From: Methylopila henanensis
GTDB taxonomy: Bacteria; Pseudomonadota; Alphaproteobacteria; Rhizobiales; Methylopilaceae
Direction of reading: 5' to 3'
DNA length: 64,000 nucleotides
Assembly (NCBI RefSeq): GCF_042681025.1
Contig: NZ_JBHUER010000005.1
Coordinates: 62,001 to 126,000 of the forward strand
A program made the translations under genes and the position numbers. The notes below the pieces were generated by a model. It was not told where the DNA came from. It ran no database searches and saw nothing but the letters and a program-made list of their open reading frames with translations. This document shows, piece by piece, positions 8,225-15,892 of this stretch. Numbering within the stretch: position 1 is the stretch's first letter; every line of letters begins with the position of its first letter.

Positions 8225-8434
8225 TCAATGGCGGCGGTCGTAGTCGGAGAACCACGTGTCGACTTCGGCTTTCGCCTTGGCTTTCTCGACGCCGTAGCGC
8301 TCCTGAATCTTGCCTTCGAGCTGCTCGCGCTTTCCATTGATGACGTCGAGGTCGTCATCGGTGAGCTTGCCCCACTTCTCCTTGATCGTACCTTTGACCT
8401 GCTTCCAGTTGCCTTCCACGCGATCCCAAGCCAT
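8225..8434 (-). CDS. CsbD family stress protein
   Basis: A 69-residue CsbD-like protein. It shows the family signature WDRVEGNWKQVKGTIKEKWGKLTDDDLDVI, then the helix GKREQLEGKIQERYG and a C-terminal W-x-DYDRRH. CsbD proteins are small, abundant, hydrophilic proteins induced by general stress; their biochemical role is unknown. The start at 8434 is preceded by GGAGG and begins at the conserved MAWDRVEG; the longer frame from 8518 has an unrelated extension. A near-consensus EcfG promoter lies 30-54 bases upstream and a strong terminator follows, so it is probably monocistronic. Confidence 0.93.
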   Translation of the reverse strand: MAWDRVEGNWKQVKGTIKEKWGKLTDDDLDVINGKREQLEGKIQERYGVEKAKAKAEVDTWFSDYDRRH

Positions 8435-8463
8435 GCGAACCTCCATAATGAATGTGCGAAGAA

Positions 8464-8488
8464 AACGCTCATTCGTCGGGAAAGTTGC
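8464..8488 (-). promoter_or_regulatory. Probable EcfG-type promoter of the CsbD gene
   Basis: On the minus strand GCAAC-N16-CGTT is found, one mismatch from GGAAC-N16-CGTT with exact spacing. Its -10 lies 30 bases upstream of the csbD-like start codon. Confidence 0.55.
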
Positions 8489-8572
8489 ACAACGAATAAA
8501 CAGATCGGGCGCTTTCAAACGCTCCGTTCAGCCCCGGACCTGCTTCCCGCGGTGACGCGGACGAGCTGACGC

Positions 8573-8776
8573 TCAGGTCGATCCTTCCTTGGGAGCGCCG
8601 GGGCGGGTCGTCTGCGGCCGTCGCGGCGAGGAATGGTCGTCCGGCTTGCGCGTGGCGTCGCGGTCCCCGGTCGGGTTGGCGCTGTCCATGCCGTTGTTCC
8701 GGCTGTCGCCTTGCGAGGGGGCCATGGCGCCCTTCGCGTCGTCCTTGACCGTCTTCTTCGAGGGAGCTTCCGTCAT
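8573..8776 (-). CDS. Small disordered hydrophilic protein
   Basis: A 67-residue protein rich in Lys, Asp, Asn, Arg and Pro, without hydrophobic core, signal peptide or membrane segment. It is probably disordered. The ATG at 8776 has GGAGG upstream. It starts 39 bases downstream of the 8816-9058 gene on the same strand, so the two are likely co-transcribed. Similar short hydrophilic proteins are frequent in EcfG regulons of Hyphomicrobiales. No family recognised. Confidence 0.55.
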   Translation of the reverse strand: MTEAPSKKTVKDDAKGAMAPSQGDSRNNGMDSANPTGDRDATRKPDDHSSPRRPQTTRPGAPKEGST

Positions 8777-8815
8777 GTGGCCTCCGGTCCAATGGGTCGT
8801 GCAGGTGAGGTCGCT

Positions 8816-9058
8816 CTAGGACATCGGCGGCGACCGCGAGATCCGGAATTCGATCTCGCGAACCAGCGCCTCGTTCGTGGAGCCGTCGAGCTGAATGCTC
8901 GCCAGGCCCTCCCTGGCGGACGTCAGCGCGTTCCTGCGCGCTCCGTCCTCAAAGCCGCCGACGAACGCGTCGAGCGTGGCCAACGCTGGCCCGAGATCAT
9001 CGGAACTCGTCCCGGCGATAACCGCGGCCGCTGTGACAAACTGCTGAAGCGTGCTCAT
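8816..9058 (-). CDS. Small hypothetical protein, paralogue of the 6048-6284 product
   Basis: An 80-residue helical protein. The start at 9058 has GGGAGAG upstream; an in-frame ATG at 9148 would add an unrelated 30-residue stretch. It aligns end to end with the 78-residue product of 6048-6284 (shared LDA-F, AL..A..L-S, REI motifs). It has no signal peptide. Function unknown. It is the first gene of the minus-strand stress island. Confidence 0.72.
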   Translation of the reverse strand: MSTLQQFVTAAAVIAGTSSDDLGPALATLDAFVGGFEDGARRNALTSAREGLASIQLDGSTNEALVREIEFRISRSPPMS

Positions 9059-9748
9059 AGAGCTCTCCCGCAAGATTATGAGCGGGAGCGTTTCGCGTCT
9101 CTCAGCCGTCGACGCTCGAAAATGCCTGATGTCGACGATAGACGGCACGTAAGATGCGGACTGTGATAGTTCAACGGACGAAATCGTACAGTATCGAATG
9201 ATCGGAAAGATCAGACGGACTTTTGCTCAAGGCTCAAACTATCCACGCTGGCCAGATAGTGGAAATTATCGCTGGAAATTCAGTAACAAGGCGCCAACGA
9301 CAGAGACCACGCTGCTCTCGCCTGCAACCGCGGGGAAGCGCCGTGGAAGACGCCATGACCGCCTTCAATCGCCGCCGAGCGATCGCGCGATGTCTTGTCT
9401 ACGATCTCGATCTCGAACGCGAGCGCACGCGCCAGGGTTTTGTCGTTCGCGACCTCCAGCGGAGCGGGAAGGACACAGCCGCGGCGCAGGACGCGCTCGC
9501 GACGATCGGCGAACGCCTGCAACTCGCGCGCGCGCCGCGGTCGCGGAGATCGAGAGCCGGGGCGCCGAGAATATCTGGGCCTCCCGAGGGGCCGCGGAAG
9601 GTCCCTCTCGGTCGCCGCTGCGTCGTGCAGGAGAGCTGGCCAACTCTCTCCGCCTAATCAATTAGTTGAAAATTTCTCGAGACGATGCAACCAGAGGTGC
9701 ATTCAGGGTGTCATGCGTTCATCGGTTGATCGTCCAAGGGATTGGCCC
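9059..9748. other. 690-base stretch without a secure gene
   Basis: It holds the promoter side of the minus-strand island, one possibly frameshifted plus-strand gene (9355-9665, listed separately) and the leader of the 9749 gene. The part around 9660-9720 is noticeably AT-rich. No RNA gene or clear operator was found. Confidence 0.4.
9355..9665 (+). pseudogene. Possible frameshifted small coiled-coil protein gene
   Basis: The frame starting ATG at 9355 (GGAAG upstream) reads as a good helical protein (DLDLERERTRQGFVVRDL, DALATIGERLQLARA) as far as about 9530. It then degrades into Arg/Pro noise. From that point a neighbouring frame continues the helix (RAAVAEIESRGAENIWASRGAAEG) and stops at 9665. 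The switch falls in a run of CG dinucleotides (about 9525-9535), where gain of one CG unit would produce exactly this shift. It could be a true frameshift, a sequencing error or chance. Confidence 0.3.
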
Positions 9749-9952
9749 ATGCGCTTCTATGTCGTGCAGCTCAACGCCCAGCGGCCCACATCGTGGGCCG
9801 TGCTTCTGAAAAGCACAGGCGAAGTTGTGGAGCATGAAAATCGCCTGCTGCTCGGACTGACGAGAACGCTCGCAGAGGAATGGAGGGGAATTCTGGAGGA
9901 TGGCCCTCCGACAACTTGCGAGATCAGACAGAGAAAATGGAGGCGGAGGTAA
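9749..9952 (+). CDS. Small conserved protein, paralogue of the 21387-21668 product
   Basis: A 67-residue cytoplasmic protein, beginning RFYVVQLNAQRPTSWAVLL and continuing with a GEVVEHENRLLLGL segment, an acidic helix and a Lys/Arg-rich tail. It aligns with the 93-residue product of 21387-21668 over about 55 residues (RF-x2-VQL, TSWAV, G-x-VE, RLL). The start is uncertain: the ATG at 9749 has AAGGG upstream, while an in-frame ATG at 9713 would add 12 residues. No characterised family is recognised. The diguanylate cyclase gene follows 190 bases later. Confidence 0.62.
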   Translation: MRFYVVQLNAQRPTSWAVLLKSTGEVVEHENRLLLGLTRTLAEEWRGILEDGPPTTCEIRQRKWRRR

Positions 9953-10143
9953 ATGTTTTTCTTGGCGGGCGCATAGGGTCGCACCGACCAGCCGCGCGTC
10001 GCAGGTTCGCGGCTTGCCCTGTTCCGGTAACGTTTCGGCGCGTTTTACGATAGAGGCAAGGTAAAATGAAACCGAAACTTTACGGCCGGCCGGCAGCCTG
10101 ATCCTGCGGCCTTGGAACAGGTTCAACCGCAAGGACAGCCGCC

Positions 10144-11550
10144 ATGCGGCTTGAAAGGCGGCGAGGGATGAATGACGAGCTCCACGAGCCGAGCTCAGGG
10201 ACGGCTTCCGAAGTCGAAGCCCTGACCGAGCGGATACGCAGGCTCACCGAGTCGGAACAGCGCCTCCGCCTTGCGCTCGAAGGTTCGGGGATGGTCGGGA
10301 TCTGGACTCTCGACGTCCAGAGTCGCACGACCATCGCCGACGCCAACGTCGCGCGGACTTACGGCCTCTCGCCCGAGGCATGCGAGGCCGGCATCTCCGA
10401 CAGCCATTTCATGGCCGCGATCCATCCCGAAGACCTGCAGCGCGTAAGCGACGCCTTGAACAAGGCGATCGAAACACGGGCTGTCTACCGCTGCCGATAT
10501 CGCGTGGTGGCCGACGGCGCGCACCTTCGCTGGGTGATCACGTCGGCTCGGCCGGTGTGTGACGAGACTGGCGCGGTGTCGCGGCTCCTCGGCGTCGTGA
10601 TCGACGTCACGGATCAAATGGAGACGGCGTCGGCGCTCGCCGAAAGCCGTTTCCAGTTCCAGACCTTGACCGAGACGCTGCCGCAGATCGTATGGAGCTG
10701 TGACGCGGAAGGTCGCCACGACTATTTTTCTGCGCGATGGAGCGAGTTTACAGGAGTTCAGCCACAGGACATCACTGAAGATACCTGGAAAACGCTCGTG
10801 TACAGCGACCACTGGCCGATGGTCTCCGAGGCTTGGGACTATGCGAGGCGCACCGGCGTTCCCTATGACATCGATTACCGTTTCCGCCACCGCTCCGGCG
10901 AGTACCGTTGGTTGCGCGTCATGGCGCTCCCAATGCGCGATGAGCACGGGCGGATCACGCGCTGGTTTGGCACAAGCACCGACGTGCACGAAACGTACCT
11001 TCTGGGGGAAGAGCGGGAACGTCTGGCGCGGGAACTGGAGCGCGTCGCCACCGAGGATTATCTGACCCGCGCGCTCACCCGGCGCGCGTTCTTCGAAAGG
11101 TCAGCCGCCTTGCAGGGCGGAGAGCCCGGGCCCGCCAAGCCGGCAAGCCTGCTGATGCTGGATATCGATCATTTCAAGGCGATCAACGACACCTATGGCC
11201 ATCCGGTGGGCGACAAGGTCCTGGCGACTGTCGCTGATCTGATAAAAGAAGCCGTGCGAAGCCAGGACATTGTGGGCAGGCTGGGCGGCGAGGAGTTCGC
11301 GGTCTTCCTGCCCCAGTGTTCGAAGCGGGAGGCTCTCGCCGTGGCCGAGCGCATCCGATCGCTGATCGAAACGAACGTGATCCACATCGACAGCCATGTT
11401 CAGGTGCAGGCGACGGTCAGCATCGGCTCGGCGACGTCTCCGCATAAGAGAAATTCCGTCGAAGATCTGCTGAAATCCGCCGATTCGGCCCTGTATCAGG
11501 CGAAGGCCGAGGGGCGCAACAGGACGGTCCTGGCGCGAAGATACTTGTGA
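10144..11550 (+). CDS. PAS-PAS-GGDEF diguanylate cyclase
   Basis: A 468-residue soluble protein. A short coiled coil (about residues 22-40) leads into PAS 1 (about 40-160) and PAS 2 with PAC motif (about 165-285; FRHRSGEYRWLRV). A second linker coiled coil leads to a GGDEF domain (about 300-465). The active site reads GGEEF (residues 381-385), compatible with c-di-GMP synthesis. An RSQD inhibitory site lies exactly five residues before it, so product inhibition is expected. There is no signal peptide or membrane helix, so the PAS domains probably sense a cytoplasmic ligand or redox cue. An alternative ATG at 10168 cannot be excluded. It is transcribed alone; no EAL or response-regulator partner is nearby. 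Confidence 0.93.
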   Translation: MRLERRRGMNDELHEPSSGTASEVEALTERIRRLTESEQRLRLALEGSGMVGIWTLDVQSRTTIADANVARTYGLSPEACEAGISDSHFMAAIHPEDLQRVSDALNKAIETRAVYRCRYRVVADGAHLRWVITSARPVCDETGAVSRLLGVVIDVTDQMETASALAESRFQFQTLTETLPQIVWSCDAEGRHDYFSARWSEFTGVQPQDITEDTWKTLVYSDHWPMVSEAWDYARRTGVPYDIDYRFRHRSGEYRWLRVMALPMRDEHGRITRWFGTSTDVHETYLLGEERERLARELERVATEDYLTRALTRRAFFERSAALQGGEPGPAKPASLLMLDIDHFKAINDTYGHPVGDKVLATVADLIKEAVRSQDIVGRLGGEEFAVFLPQCSKREALAVAERIRSLIETNVIHIDSHVQVQATVSIGSATSPHKRNSVEDLLKSADSALYQAKAEGRNRTVLARRYL

Positions 11551-11695
11551 GGACGGCGCATCTGTTTTGCGCGCTCCTTGACTCATCATGGCGGGATTCG
11601 GCCGCCGGCCCGTCCCGCCGCACGCGCAACACCGCTTCTCAGGGCGGATCGGGGATCAGGAGGTCCCTGGACGCGGGCCAGGGCGCTTGCGCCCG

Positions 11696-12598
11696 TCACG
11701 CGTTCTCGATGCTGTTCAGATACGCCTCGTCCTGGCGGAACATGTCGGCGACCCGCTTGGTCACGGCGCGCACGCGCGCGGTGTATTCCAGATCTTCATG
11801 CACGCTCAGATAGACGTCGCGGCTGACCACCACCTCGTCAACGAGCAGCGGCACCAGATCGGTCCGGGTCTTCGCGCAGAACAGCGGCAGGAGGCCGATC
11901 CCGGCCCCGGCCGCCACCGCATATTGCTGCCCGTGCAGCGAGGTCGAACGGAAGGCGACGGTGCTCGGCTCCAGCACGTCGGCCAGCCAGTGCACCGGGC
12001 CGATCGCCACCAGATCCTCGACGAAATCCACGAAGGCGTGGTCGTTCAGCTCGGCGCGCGTCTTCGGCGCGCCATGGCGCTCGATGTAGCTGCGCGCGGC
12101 GTAGAGCGCGAGGCGGAACGTTCCGACCTTGCGCACGGTCAAACGCTGGCCGGCGAGCGGCACGAACGAGACGGAGACGTCGGCCTCCCGCTTGGTGAGA
12201 TTGATCAGGTGGCGCTCGGTGACGAGCTCCACCAGCAGCCCCGGCTCGTCGATGGCGAGCTGCGCGAAACGTTCCGCCAGATAGAACGCGCCGATGCCCT
12301 CCATGGTCGCGACGCGCACGCGGCCGGTCGGCGCGCTCGGCGCGGCGCTCACCGTCTCGTTGATCGCGAGCGTGTCCTGCTCGATCCGCTCGGCGATCGC
12401 GAACAGCTGGTGGCCCTTCTCGGTTAGCAGGAAGCCGTTCGGCTTGCGGTCGAACAGCTTGACCGAAAGGCTCTTTTCGAGCTCGAAGATGCGCCGGCTA
12501 ACGGTGGTGTGGTCGACCTTGAGCCGGCGAGCGGCGGGCATCAGGCGACCGCGGCGGGCGAGTTCGAGGAAGTAGACGAGGTCGTTCCAGTTGAACAC
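11696..12598 (-). CDS. LysR family transcriptional regulator
   Basis: A 300-residue regulator with an N-terminal winged HTH (residues 1-62: DLVYFLELARRGRLMPAARRLKVDHTTVSRRIFELE) and a C-terminal periplasmic-binding-like effector domain. It resembles the subgroup in which the HTH reads DHTTVSRR. Its start faces the nitrilase gene across a 189-base intergenic region, the usual arrangement for a LysR protein controlling its divergent neighbour. It likely regulates nitrilase and perhaps the downstream transporter. The effector is unknown. It is followed by 145 bases without a gene before the diguanylate cyclase end. Confidence 0.92.
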   Translation of the reverse strand: MFNWNDLVYFLELARRGRLMPAARRLKVDHTTVSRRIFELEKSLSVKLFDRKPNGFLLTEKGHQLFAIAERIEQDTLAINETVSAAPSAPTGRVRVATMEGIGAFYLAERFAQLAIDEPGLLVELVTERHLINLTKREADVSVSFVPLAGQRLTVRKVGTFRLALYAARSYIERHGAPKTRAELNDHAFVDFVEDLVAIGPVHWLADVLEPSTVAFRSTSLHGQQYAVAAGAGIGLLPLFCAKTRTDLVPLLVDEVVVSRDVYLSVHEDLEYTARVRAVTKRVADMFRQDEAYLNSIENA

Positions 12599-12787
12599 GC
12601 GCGGCGTCCGTGGCGGCTCCGGGCCGGAGCGTCATCGCCGCCGATGATAGCGGCGCGGGACAGGCTTGTCGCGCGCCGGGGCGGGGATCGCCGCACACGC
12701 CTTTGCAGCGTTTCCGCGTTTCCTGCGCGCCCGCGCCCCCGCAGCATCGGCGCGATGCTTGGCGGCGAACCGGGAGTTTTCGCGCAG

Positions 12788-13801
12788 ATGACCTCATATC
12801 CGAAGTTCAAGGCGGCCGCGGCCCACCTCGCTCCGGTGTTTCACGACACGGCGAAGTCCGTCGACAAGGCCTGCTCGGTCATCGCCGAGGCCGCGCGAGA
12901 CGGCGTGGCCCTGATCGCCTTCCCCGAAAGCTACGTGCCGGGCTTCCCGCTCTGGGCCGGGGTCGTCGCGCCGACCGACAGCAACGGCTTCTTCTGCGAG
13001 CTCGCCGCCCAGGCGATCCGCCTCGACGGCCCGGAGATGGCCCGCCTGCGCGCCGCCGCGCGGGACAATGGCGTCTACGTCTCGATCGGCTTCACCGAGG
13101 GGACCTCGGCGAGCGTCGGGTGCATGTGGAACTCGAACGTGCTGATCGGCCCCGACGGCGCCATCCTGAACCACCACCGCAAGCTGATGCCGACCTTCTA
13201 CGAGAAGCTTGTCTGGGCCCATGGCGACGGTTCGGGCCTGCGCGTCTCCGAGACGGAACTCGGCCGAATCGGCATGCTGATCTGCGGCGAGAACACCAAT
13301 CCGCTGGCCCGGTTCTCGCTGATGGCGCAGGGCGAGCAGGTCCACATCTCGACCTATCCGCCGGTGTTCCCCACCAAGCCGCTCGGCTCCAACGCCAATT
13401 ACGATCTGGAACAGGCCATCCGCATCCGCGCCGGGGCCCATTCCTTCGAGGCGAAGGCCTTCAACATCGTGTCCTCGGGCTTCTACGACGCAAGCGCGCG
13501 CAAGGCGTTCGAACCGCTGGGGCAGAAGGCGCTTGCGGCGCTCGAGGAGGCGGCGCCCTCGGTCTCGCTAATCCTCGACCCGAACGGCGTCGTCATCAGC
13601 GAGACGCTGTCGCAGGAGGAGGGGCTCGTGACCGCGGAGATCGACACCGCGGTCGCGGTCGAGCCGAAGCGCCTCCACGACCTCGTGGGCTACTACAACC
13701 GCTTCGACGTGTTCGGATTCACGCTCGACCGCACCGCAAACCGGCCGATCTCCTTCCAGGGGCCGGAGCAGGTCGTCGAGGCGCCGCCGCTCGACGCCTG
13801 A
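12788..13801 (+). CDS. Nitrilase (carbon-nitrogen hydrolase family)
   Basis: A 337-residue enzyme of the nitrilase branch of the C-N hydrolase superfamily. The catalytic triad is visible: Glu47 (FPESYVPGFPLW), Lys132 (HHRKLMPT) and Cys166 (ICGENTNPLARF). Nitrilases hydrolyse organic nitriles directly to the carboxylate and ammonia. The length and the GENTNPLARF variant match rhizobial aliphatic/aryl nitrilases; the substrate cannot be read from sequence. The ATG at 12788 gives the family-typical start; an ATG at 12752 would add 12 residues. A divergent LysR gene precedes it, a strong terminator follows, and an ABC transporter operon begins 232 bases downstream, suggesting uptake of the substrate or product. 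Confidence 0.92.
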   Translation: MTSYPKFKAAAAHLAPVFHDTAKSVDKACSVIAEAARDGVALIAFPESYVPGFPLWAGVVAPTDSNGFFCELAAQAIRLDGPEMARLRAAARDNGVYVSIGFTEGTSASVGCMWNSNVLIGPDGAILNHHRKLMPTFYEKLVWAHGDGSGLRVSETELGRIGMLICGENTNPLARFSLMAQGEQVHISTYPPVFPTKPLGSNANYDLEQAIRIRAGAHSFEAKAFNIVSSGFYDASARKAFEPLGQKALAALEEAAPSVSLILDPNGVVISETLSQEEGLVTAEIDTAVAVEPKRLHDLVGYYNRFDVFGFTLDRTANRPISFQGPEQVVEAPPLDA

Positions 13802-13830
13802 AAGCCCAAGCTCCTCCACGTCCGCGTCCG

Positions 13831-13861
13831 AAAGGCCGCCGCGTTCCGCGGCGGCCTTTTT
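13831..13861 (+). terminator. Rho-independent terminator of the nitrilase gene
   Basis: AAAGGCCGCCGCG-TTC-CGCGGCGGCCTTTTT: 13 paired bases, a three-base loop and a T tract, 30 bases after the stop codon. The A and T flanks make it potentially bidirectional. Confidence 0.92.
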
Positions 13862-13958
13862 GCTTCGGGCCGCCTTCGCATGCGCAAAAATGCACAGCCG
13901 ATTGACGTTTTGGACTGTTGTGCCGGGAGAGCTTTTCCGGTCCCCTGACGAAACAAGA

Positions 13959-13976
13959 GGCAGAAAATTTTCTGCC
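13959..13976. promoter_or_regulatory. 18-base perfect palindrome upstream of the ABC transporter operon
   Basis: GGCAGAAAATTTTCTGCC is a perfect palindrome 57 bases before the livH start, in the only intergenic region of the operon. It is a likely binding site for a dimeric regulator. The protein that binds it is unknown. Confidence 0.5.
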
Positions 13977-14033
13977 CATTTGATGAGCATCGGCTGATCA
14001 AGCCTGAGGCTCCGTCGGAGAGGTGCAGTCATC

Positions 14034-14894
14034 GTGTACGATCTGATCGGCGTTCTGCTGCTGAACGGGCTCGCATGGGGCTTGATCATCGCTCTGATCG
14101 CGCTCGGGCTGTCGATCATCTTCGGTCTTCTGGACTTCATCAACGTCGCCCATGGCGATCTGTTCATGATCGGGGCGGTGCTGGCGTGGACCACGGTCGA
14201 CGTCACCGGGAACTTCTGGATCGCCTTCGTGCTGGTGCCGCTGATCGGCTTCGCCGCCGGCTGCCTGATCGAGCGCGGGATCATGCGCCCGGTCGAGAAT
14301 TCGCCGGCGCTGTCGATCGTGGCGTCCTTCGGCCTCTCGCTCATCCTTCAGGAAGGCGTGCGCGCCACCTTCGGCACCACGCCCAAGCGGCTGATGGACC
14401 CGCTCGGAGTGACGATCGAGATCTTCGGCTTCCAGTACGAGGCCTATCGCCTGCTGGCGGCGCTGATCGCCGCGCTCGCCATCGCCGGCTTCTTCCTGTT
14501 CCTCAAGCGCACCAAGCTCGGCACCTGGATGCGGGCGGTGCGGCAGGACCGCGAGATGGCGATCGCCATGGGCGTGCCGGCGGACCGCATCTTCATGTTC
14601 ACCTTCGGCATCGGCGCGGCCCTCGCCATGCTGGGCGGCGTGGTCGCGGCGCCGATCACCTCGGTCGAGTTCCGGCTCGGCCTCGACGTGCTGCCGCTCT
14701 GCTTCATCGCGGTGATCATCGGCGGCCTCGGCAACCTGCCGGGCACGGCCGCCGCCGCCGTGCTGCTCGCGGTCATGGAGGGGCTGATCACCTCGGTCGC
14801 CGAGCCCACCACCGCCCGCATCGTGTCGCTGGTCGCCATGAGCGTCGTGCTGCTGGTGCGGCCGAACGGCATCTTCGCCCCGGCGCGTCGTTGA
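14034..14894 (+). CDS. livH: Branched-chain amino acid-type ABC permease (LivH family)
   Basis: A 286-residue inner membrane permease with about eight hydrophobic helices. It contains the family landmarks LSIIFGLLDFINVAHGDLFMIGA near the N-terminus and RLGLDVLPLCFIAVIIGGLGNLPGT near the C-terminus. LivH-type subunits pair with LivM in HAAT transporters for branched-chain amino acids, urea, short amides and other small hydrophilic compounds. It starts with GTG at 14034 behind GGAGAGG. It is the first gene of a six-gene operon that continues through livM, a second livM, livG, livF and the binding protein. The substrate is unknown; the nearby nitrilase suggests a nitrile, amide or carboxylate. 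Confidence 0.9.
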   Translation: MYDLIGVLLLNGLAWGLIIALIALGLSIIFGLLDFINVAHGDLFMIGAVLAWTTVDVTGNFWIAFVLVPLIGFAAGCLIERGIMRPVENSPALSIVASFGLSLILQEGVRATFGTTPKRLMDPLGVTIEIFGFQYEAYRLLAALIAALAIAGFFLFLKRTKLGTWMRAVRQDREMAIAMGVPADRIFMFTFGIGAALAMLGGVVAAPITSVEFRLGLDVLPLCFIAVIIGGLGNLPGTAAAAVLLAVMEGLITSVAEPTTARIVSLVAMSVVLLVRPNGIFAPARR

Positions 14895-14914
14895 GCGGCG
14901 GGCGGGAAGCGGCG

Positions 14915-15892
14915 ATGGCGCAGGCTCCGTTCACCTCCACGGCCTGGGCCTTCGGCGGCCTCGCCGCGGCCTTCCTCGGGGTCGTCGCCTACGGCGTGTG
15001 GCTCGAGGACTTCCAGCGCACCTTCCTGGCGGAGATCCTGGTCTGGGGCGTGTTCGCGCTGTCGGTCTCGCTGGTGTTCGGCGTCGGCGGCATGCTCTCC
15101 TTCGCGCAGGCGCTCTATTTCGGCGCAGGCTGCTGGGGCTACAATCTCGCCGTCTTCGGCTACGGGCTGACGGGCTGGGCGCCGGTCGCGGCCGGCGTCG
15201 CCGCCGCGCTCGCCTTCGCCGCGCCGACCGGCTTCGTCGCGACCCGGGTGCGGCAGCACCACACGCTGATCGTGACCGTCATCCTGTCGGTGCTGGTCTC
15301 GACCGTGCTCGCCTCCGGCCACTGGCGCTGGATCGCCGGCCCTTACGTCACCCGCTCGCTGCCGGAGGCGCCGGCGCTGCCGCTCGGCGCGGCGACGATC
15401 GACTACGCCGACGAGATGTCGGCCTTTCTCGCCACCACGGCCCTGGTGTTCGCGGCCTGCCTGCTGGCGCTGCTGCTGATCCGCTCGCCCTTCGGCCTCG
15501 CCATGAAGGCGGTGCGCGAGAACGAGGCCAAGGCCGCGCTGCTCGGCTACGACGTGCGGCTGCTGCGCTGGCTGATGTTCGTGGCGTCGGCGGGCTTCGC
15601 CGGGTTCGCCGGCGTGCTCTACCTGATGCTGTCCCGCTACAGCAATCTCGAGTTCTTCGACTGGACCTATTCCGCCCGCGCCATGGTCATGGCCGCTCTC
15701 GGCGGGCTCGGGACGCTGGTCGGGCCGTTCGTGGGCGCCGCCGTCTACTATCTCGCGGCGGAACATCTTTCCCGTTTCTTCGAGCAGTTCATGATCCTGG
15801 TCGGGGTTCTGCTGCTCGTGCTCGTCCGCTTCATGCCCGAAGGGCTGTGGGGCGGCGCCGTCCGCATGATACGCAACAGGGCCCTACGATGA
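14915..15892 (+). CDS. livM: Branched-chain amino acid-type ABC permease (LivM family), first copy
   Basis: A 325-residue membrane protein of the LivM family, with FALSVSLVFGVGGMLSFAQALYFGAG in the N-terminal half and the EAA-like loop FGLAMKAVRENEAKAALLGYDV around residues 195-216. It begins 20 bases after livH and its stop overlaps the next start by four bases (ATGA). The next gene encodes another LivM-type permease, so the operon specifies three permeases rather than the usual two. Either the transporter uses alternative LivH-LivM or LivM-LivM pairings, or one copy is redundant. The start at 14915 has GGGAAG upstream. Confidence 0.9.
   Translation: MAQAPFTSTAWAFGGLAAAFLGVVAYGVWLEDFQRTFLAEILVWGVFALSVSLVFGVGGMLSFAQALYFGAGCWGYNLAVFGYGLTGWAPVAAGVAAALAFAAPTGFVATRVRQHHTLIVTVILSVLVSTVLASGHWRWIAGPYVTRSLPEAPALPLGAATIDYADEMSAFLATTALVFAACLLALLLIRSPFGLAMKAVRENEAKAALLGYDVRLLRWLMFVASAGFAGFAGVLYLMLSRYSNLEFFDWTYSARAMVMAALGGLGTLVGPFVGAAVYYLAAEHLSRFFEQFMILVGVLLLVLVRFMPEGLWGGAVRMIRNRALR

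Noticed and set aside
6285..9200. EcfG promoters for every gene of the small-protein island
   Set aside because: Only the 5968 and 8434 genes have GGAAC-like and CGTT elements with 16-base spacing. The other upstream regions failed on sequence or spacing.
13862..14033. A sigma-54 promoter upstream of livH
   Set aside because: A TGG...TGC pair is present, but the spacing between GG and GC is 8, not 10, bases.
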